This document shows positions 60,800 to 64,000 of a stretch of DNA of 64,000 bases, piece by piece. The translations under genes and the position numbers were made by a program. The notes below the pieces were generated by a model that saw nothing but the letters and a program-made list of their open reading frames with translations, searched no databases and was not told the DNA's origin. Every line of letters starts with the position of its first letter. Positions within the stretch are counted from its first letter, which is position 1. Source of the stretch: Qaidamihabitans albus. Lineage in GTDB: Bacteria > Actinomycetota > Actinomycetes > Mycobacteriales > Pseudonocardiaceae. The stretch is from positions 24,671-88,670 of the forward strand of contig NZ_JAEHOB010000019.1 in the NCBI RefSeq assembly GCF_016464705.1, given 5' to 3'.

Positions 60800-61693
60800 A
60801 TGCGACCAACGGCTCTTCACCGGCCCCCGAGTGGTGCAGCGGGTGCATGGGGAGACAACCCGCTGGGCGCCACCAGCCACGTCTGCTACGTGTTCACGTG
60901 TCAGGTCAGCCTTGCCTGTCGGGGCAGGCCCGCGGTCGAGTTCGGCGAGGTCGAGGCGCGACTTCGGCTGCTCGAGCAACGCTTCTCCCGGTTCATCCAG
61001 GACAGCGAGCTCTCGCGGCTCAACGTGAGCGCGGGCAAGTGGTGTCCCGTCTCGCCGGAGATGTACGCGCTGCTCGAGCATGGGTTGAACGTCGCGGTTG
61101 CGAGCGAGGGTCTGGTGAACATCGCGGTGCTGCCCCAGTTGGTCGCGGCGGGCTACGTGTCGTCGTCACCGGAGCAGCCCGCCGTGGCGGAGGCGGCATT
61201 CGGTACTCCGGTCGAGCCGTTGACGTCCGTGCTCGAGCTCCGGCGCGGCCAGGCGCGTCTGCGTCCGGGCCACGCGGTCGACTTGGGCGCGTTGGCGAAG
61301 GGTTGGTGGGCCGACGAGGTCGTGTCCTGGCTGGGCCCGAACTCGGCAGCCAGTCTCGGTGGCGATGTCTCCTGCCGCGGGGAAGGACCGACTGGGGCTG
61401 GCTGGCCGGTGGCGGTGCCCGGTGGAGTGGTACTCACCGTCGTCGACGGAGCAGTCGCCACGAGCGGGACGGCGAAACGGCGATGGGGACACGGAATGCA
61501 TCACCTCATCGATCCGCGCACGGGTCGGCCGTCCGATTCGGACGTCGTGGAGGCGACGGTCGTCGCCAATGCGGGCCGGTCCGCTGAGTGGGTGAGTTCG
61601 GCGCTCGTCGTGGGTGGCACCGCGGTCGCGGGCCGACTGAGGGCCCGGGCGGATGTGCTGGACGTGCGGCTGAATACCACGGGGGAGTCATGA
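60800..61693 (+). CDS. ApbE-like FMN transferase, no signal peptide
   Basis: A 297-aa protein of the ApbE family, which attaches FMN to Thr or Ser of target proteins. Family segments are FSRFIQDSELSRLN, DLGALAKGWWADE, SLGGDVSCRG and HLIDPRTGRP; the ATSG-x motif has Thr (SGTAK) where most relatives have Asp, a possible change in metal or FAD binding. There is no lipobox or export signal, so it should act in the cytoplasm. AGGAG lies nine bases before ATG 60800, with GTG 60794 as alternative. It overlaps the flavin reductase gene by four bases. No protein in the window shows a clear FMN-acceptor motif. Confidence 0.82.
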   Translation: MRPTALHRPPSGAAGAWGDNPLGATSHVCYVFTCQVSLACRGRPAVEFGEVEARLRLLEQRFSRFIQDSELSRLNVSAGKWCPVSPEMYALLEHGLNVAVASEGLVNIAVLPQLVAAGYVSSSPEQPAVAEAAFGTPVEPLTSVLELRRGQARLRPGHAVDLGALAKGWWADEVVSWLGPNSAASLGGDVSCRGEGPTGAGWPVAVPGGVVLTVVDGAVATSGTAKRRWGHGMHHLIDPRTGRPSDSDVVEATVVANAGRSAEWVSSALVVGGTAVAGRLRARADVLDVRLNTTGES

Positions 61694-62268
61694 CATCGAA
61701 CTTCGGAGCTGTGGCTTCCGAACGGCTGGTGGATGGCATGCGTTTCCGCCAGGTCTTCCGCCAGATTCCGGCGCCGGTGGCGGTCTTACTGGTCGCGACG
61801 GAACAGGGTGGGGTCACCGGCATCACCTGCACGTCCGCGAGCTCGCTCTCTGGTGAGCCCCCGATGGTGATGGTCGCCGTGGATGACAAGACCGGTGTCG
61901 CCGGCCTCGTCGAAGGCGCGGGCCGGTTCAGTCTCAACTTCCTGGCAGCCGATCGGGAGCGCTGGGCGCGGGCGTTCTCCTCACGTGGTTCCGAACTCTC
62001 CGCGTTGGCGAGCGTGCTCGTCCCCGGGCGAACTCCGGTGTCCACGTTCGCGACCGGCACCACCGCGGTGCTCGAATGCCGTACCGCGGACCTCCAACGC
62101 GGCGGTGACCACTGGATCGTCTGCGGAACAGTACTGCACGCCCGGTTCCAATCCGACGTGGAACCGCTGGTCTACCTCGGGGGACGCTACGGCACGGTCG
62201 CCTTCGACCGGGCCGGACAGGGAGAGGCGAACAACGAAGTTTCGCCCGCTGAAGGGAATTCCCCATGA
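61690..62268 (+). CDS. Flavin reductase-like protein
   Basis: A 192-aa split-barrel FMN-binding protein of the flavin-reductase (DIM6/NTAB) family, with FRQIPAPVAVLLVAT, GITCTSASSLSGEPPMVMV and the C-terminal PLVYLGGRYGTV. Such proteins hand reduced FMN to a monooxygenase or reduce flavin with NAD(P)H. No partner monooxygenase is present before the window ends. It is coupled to both neighbours by four-base overlaps, so its product is made with the ApbE-like and binding proteins, which suggests a flavin-handling role in the same process. Confidence 0.87.
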   Translation: MTSNFGAVASERLVDGMRFRQVFRQIPAPVAVLLVATEQGGVTGITCTSASSLSGEPPMVMVAVDDKTGVAGLVEGAGRFSLNFLAADRERWARAFSSRGSELSALASVLVPGRTPVSTFATGTTAVLECRTADLQRGGDHWIVCGTVLHARFQSDVEPLVYLGGRYGTVAFDRAGQGEANNEVSPAEGNSP

Positions 62269-63317
62269 AAAAGGCAATCACGGCAGGGTTGGCGCTGCTC
62301 GCGGCGGTCGCGCTGTTGGCGGGCTGCGGCGGCGCGGGTGGCGGCTCGACCGGCGAGAGCGCCGATGGGTTGACCACCGTCCGCATCGGTTCCGAGAAGG
62401 TCACATCCGACGCGGGCATCTTCCTGGCCGACCACCTCGGGTACTTCGAGAAGGAAGGCATCAAGGTCGAGTACGTGCGGCTGAAGGACGCTCCCGCGAT
62501 CACCAACGCTTTGGCGACGGGCAACCTGGAGGTGGCCGGTGCCTCGCTCGCACCGGGCGTCTTCTCCGCGCTCAACCGCGACATCAAGATCAGGGTGGTC
62601 GGAGACAAGCAGAGCATCCGGCCGGGAGTCTCGGCGACCCGCTTCGCGGTCAAGCCGGAATACGACAAGGGCAGCATCGAGCAGACACTCGAGGGGCTGC
62701 GCGGCAAGAAGGTCGCGGTCCACAGCAACCTGTCCATTCAGGTCTTCATGCTGAGCAACCTGCTCGAGCGGCATGGTATGTCGCTCGACGACTTCCAGAT
62801 CACACCGGTTCATGCGCCGGATCAGGTCAGCGCCTTCCGCGGCGGATCGATCGACGCCGCGGTCATGTTGGAGCCGTACATGACCCAGGGTACCGAGGCG
62901 GGCATCGCCAAGCTCGCGGCCGACCTCACCGAGGGCGCGCCCGAGGATGGTGAGACGTTGACCGGCCTCCTCTACGGCAAGACGATGCTGGAGAACCGAA
63001 AGCTCGGTGACGCGTTCATGCGTGCGTACATGCGTGGCGTGCGGGCGTACAACAACGCGATCTTCCACGGGAAGAACCACGACCAGGTGGTCGGGATCAT
63101 CGCGGAGGAAGCCGACATGCCGGCGGAGCTCATCGAGAAGACCAAACCCGTCGGGCTCGACCCGGACCAGCGTCTCGACGCCGACTACCTCGGCCGGTTG
63201 CAGGACTTCTACGTCCACCAGGGAATCCTCGACCATCCCGTAGACGTGCGCAAACTGATCGACACGTCGTTCGCCGAAGCCGCCGTCGAGCAACTCGGCA
63301 AGTACCGCGCGCCCTGA
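62265..63317 (+). CDS. ABC importer substrate-binding lipoprotein, NMT1/SsuA-like
   Basis: A 350-aa binding protein with lipobox LLAGC (Cys21). The NMT1-type lobe begins IGSEKVTSDAGIFLADHLGYF and has ITNALATGNLEVAGASLAPG; a later GSIDAAVMLEPYMTQGTEAG segment is the hinge and second-lobe signature. Ligands in this family range from sulfonates to carboxylates. It starts at ATG 62265 in the stop of the flavin reductase. It is only distantly similar to the SBP at 24407. Confidence 0.9.
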   Translation: MKKAITAGLALLAAVALLAGCGGAGGGSTGESADGLTTVRIGSEKVTSDAGIFLADHLGYFEKEGIKVEYVRLKDAPAITNALATGNLEVAGASLAPGVFSALNRDIKIRVVGDKQSIRPGVSATRFAVKPEYDKGSIEQTLEGLRGKKVAVHSNLSIQVFMLSNLLERHGMSLDDFQITPVHAPDQVSAFRGGSIDAAVMLEPYMTQGTEAGIAKLAADLTEGAPEDGETLTGLLYGKTMLENRKLGDAFMRAYMRGVRAYNNAIFHGKNHDQVVGIIAEEADMPAELIEKTKPVGLDPDQRLDADYLGRLQDFYVHQGILDHPVDVRKLIDTSFAEAAVEQLGKYRAP

Positions 63318-63342
63318 CCCGCGGCCGAAGGAGTGCCCCACC

Positions 63343-64000
63343 ATGAAATCCTCAGACACGTCAGCTGTCCACATCGATGACCTTACCAAGGTCTTCCTCA
63401 GCCGCGACGGCAGGGGAGTGCACGCACTACAGAACATCGACCTCGATGTCCGGAGTGGCGAAGTCGTGGCGATCATCGGACCGAGTGGCTGCGGCAAGAG
63501 CTCCCTGTTGCGCATTCTCGCCGGGTTGGACCAGGTCTATGAAGGCCGGGTGCGGTGGAACCTCGCCGCCGCCGAAGGGAACGACAAGTCCCGGCGAGGG
63601 CGGCTGACGAGCGCCACCGTATTCCAGTCGGATTCCACCCTGCCGTGGATGACGGTGGAGAAGAACGTGCGGATCGGCTTCGCGAAGCTGCGACTCGACC
63701 GCGCGGACGCCGCCGCACGGGTAGCGGACGTGCTGCAACTGGTCGGACTCAGCGAATTCCCCAAGGCGTATCCCCACGAGCTCTCCGGCGGCATGCGGCA
63801 GCGAGTGGCGATCGCCCGGGCGCTGGCCACGCGCCCGCACCTGTTGCTCATGGACGAGCCACTCGCGGCGCTGGACGCCCAGACGCGGCTGGTCATGCAG
63901 CAGGAACTCATCGACATCTGGCGGCAGACGCATTCGACGGTGTTCTACGTGACTCACGACATCGAAGAGGCCGTCACAGTCGCCGATCGGGTCGTCGTGC
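63343..64000 (+). CDS. ABC importer ATPase, SsuB/TauB-like (runs off the window)
   Basis: The first 219 codons of an ATPase are present: Walker A GPSGCGKSS, Q-loop VFQSDSTLPWMT, signature ELSGGMRQRV, Walker B LLLMDEPLAALD and H-loop THDIEEA, all in one open frame to the last base. AAGGAG lies 9 bases before ATG 63343. About 30-50 residues are probably missing beyond the window edge, where the permease is expected. It pairs with the binding protein just upstream. Confidence 0.92.
   Translation, partial: MKSSDTSAVHIDDLTKVFLSRDGRGVHALQNIDLDVRSGEVVAIIGPSGCGKSSLLRILAGLDQVYEGRVRWNLAAAEGNDKSRRGRLTSATVFQSDSTLPWMTVEKNVRIGFAKLRLDRADAAARVADVLQLVGLSEFPKAYPHELSGGMRQRVAIARALATRPHLLLMDEPLAALDAQTRLVMQQELIDIWRQTHSTVFYVTHDIEEAVTVADRVVV

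Noticed and set aside
1-64000. CRISPR array, tRNA, rRNA or riboswitch
   Set aside because: No regularly spaced repeats, tRNA-like cloverleaf or conserved aptamer sequence was recognised.

Overview
The window is high-GC DNA with strong G/C preference at third codon positions, GTG and TTG starts, many 1-4 nt gene overlaps, lipoprotein binding proteins, and GntR(FCD), MarR and IclR regulators. This points to an actinomycete, plausibly in the Pseudonocardiales; that placement is an inference from gene content and codon use. No rRNA, tRNA, CRISPR array or replication origin was seen. Nearly every gene belongs to uptake and breakdown of organic acids or aromatic compounds, so this looks like an accessory catabolic island rather than core chromosome.

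Layout. 1-1.46 kb: no convincing gene, one possible IS3 scrap. 1.46-10.9 kb (minus): an operon read dctP, dctQ, dctM (TRAP transporter), two vanillyl-alcohol-oxidase/4-cresol-dehydrogenase type flavoproteins, a benzaldehyde-dehydrogenase-like ALDH and an acetolactate-synthase-like ThDP enzyme, behind a promoter whose -10 lies inside a perfect inverted repeat. 11-14.4 kb: IS remnant, two related MarR regulators and an acyl-CoA/aryl-CoA ligase. 14.4-22.5 kb: IclR regulator and a plus-strand operon of MHS-type MFS transporter, two SDRs, a methylmalonate-semialdehyde-dehydrogenase-like ALDH, a second ThDP enzyme and a VOC protein. 22.7-23.5 kb: decayed transposase. 23.5-31.8 kb: FCD-GntR regulator diverging from a tightly coupled operon of NMT1-type ABC importer, LeuB, LeuC, LeuD homologues and a KRCGH-motif carbon-carbon lyase. 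32-40.7 kb (minus): MmgE/PrpD protein, Fe/polyamine-type ABC importer, a third ThDP enzyme, MFS transporter and DUF3870 protein. 41.6-46.5 kb (minus): class III CoA-transferase, MaoC, acyl-CoA dehydrogenase, MaoC, malyl/methylmalyl-CoA-lyase-like protein and a frameshifted hotdog thioesterase. 47.2-54.4 kb (plus): an oversized MmgE/PrpD protein, a complete TctC-TctB-TctA transporter, an SDR lacking its catalytic Tyr and Ser, and another MmgE/PrpD protein. 54.4-57 kb: debris (leuB fragment, two unknown small ORFs, 3' end of a restriction-endonuclease-like gene cut by an IS5-type element with a frameshifted transposase). 57-64 kb: FCD-GntR diverging from ALDH, tricarballylate-dehydrogenase/fumarate-reductase-like flavoprotein, ApbE-like protein, flavin reductase and an ABC importer that runs off the window.

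How it fits together (inference). Each cassette pairs its own importer with oxidation, CoA-activation or cleavage enzymes. Substrates are probably aromatic alcohols or aldehydes for the first cassette, and branched di- or tricarboxylic acids (alkylmalates, methylsuccinate/mesaconate, tricarballylate/aconitate-like acids) for the later ones, feeding pyruvate, glyoxylate, acetyl-CoA and propionyl-CoA into central metabolism. The most distinctive unit is the 24.4-31.8 kb ABC-leuBCD-lyase operon, which resembles leucine biosynthesis enzymes redeployed for degradation of an alkylmalate.
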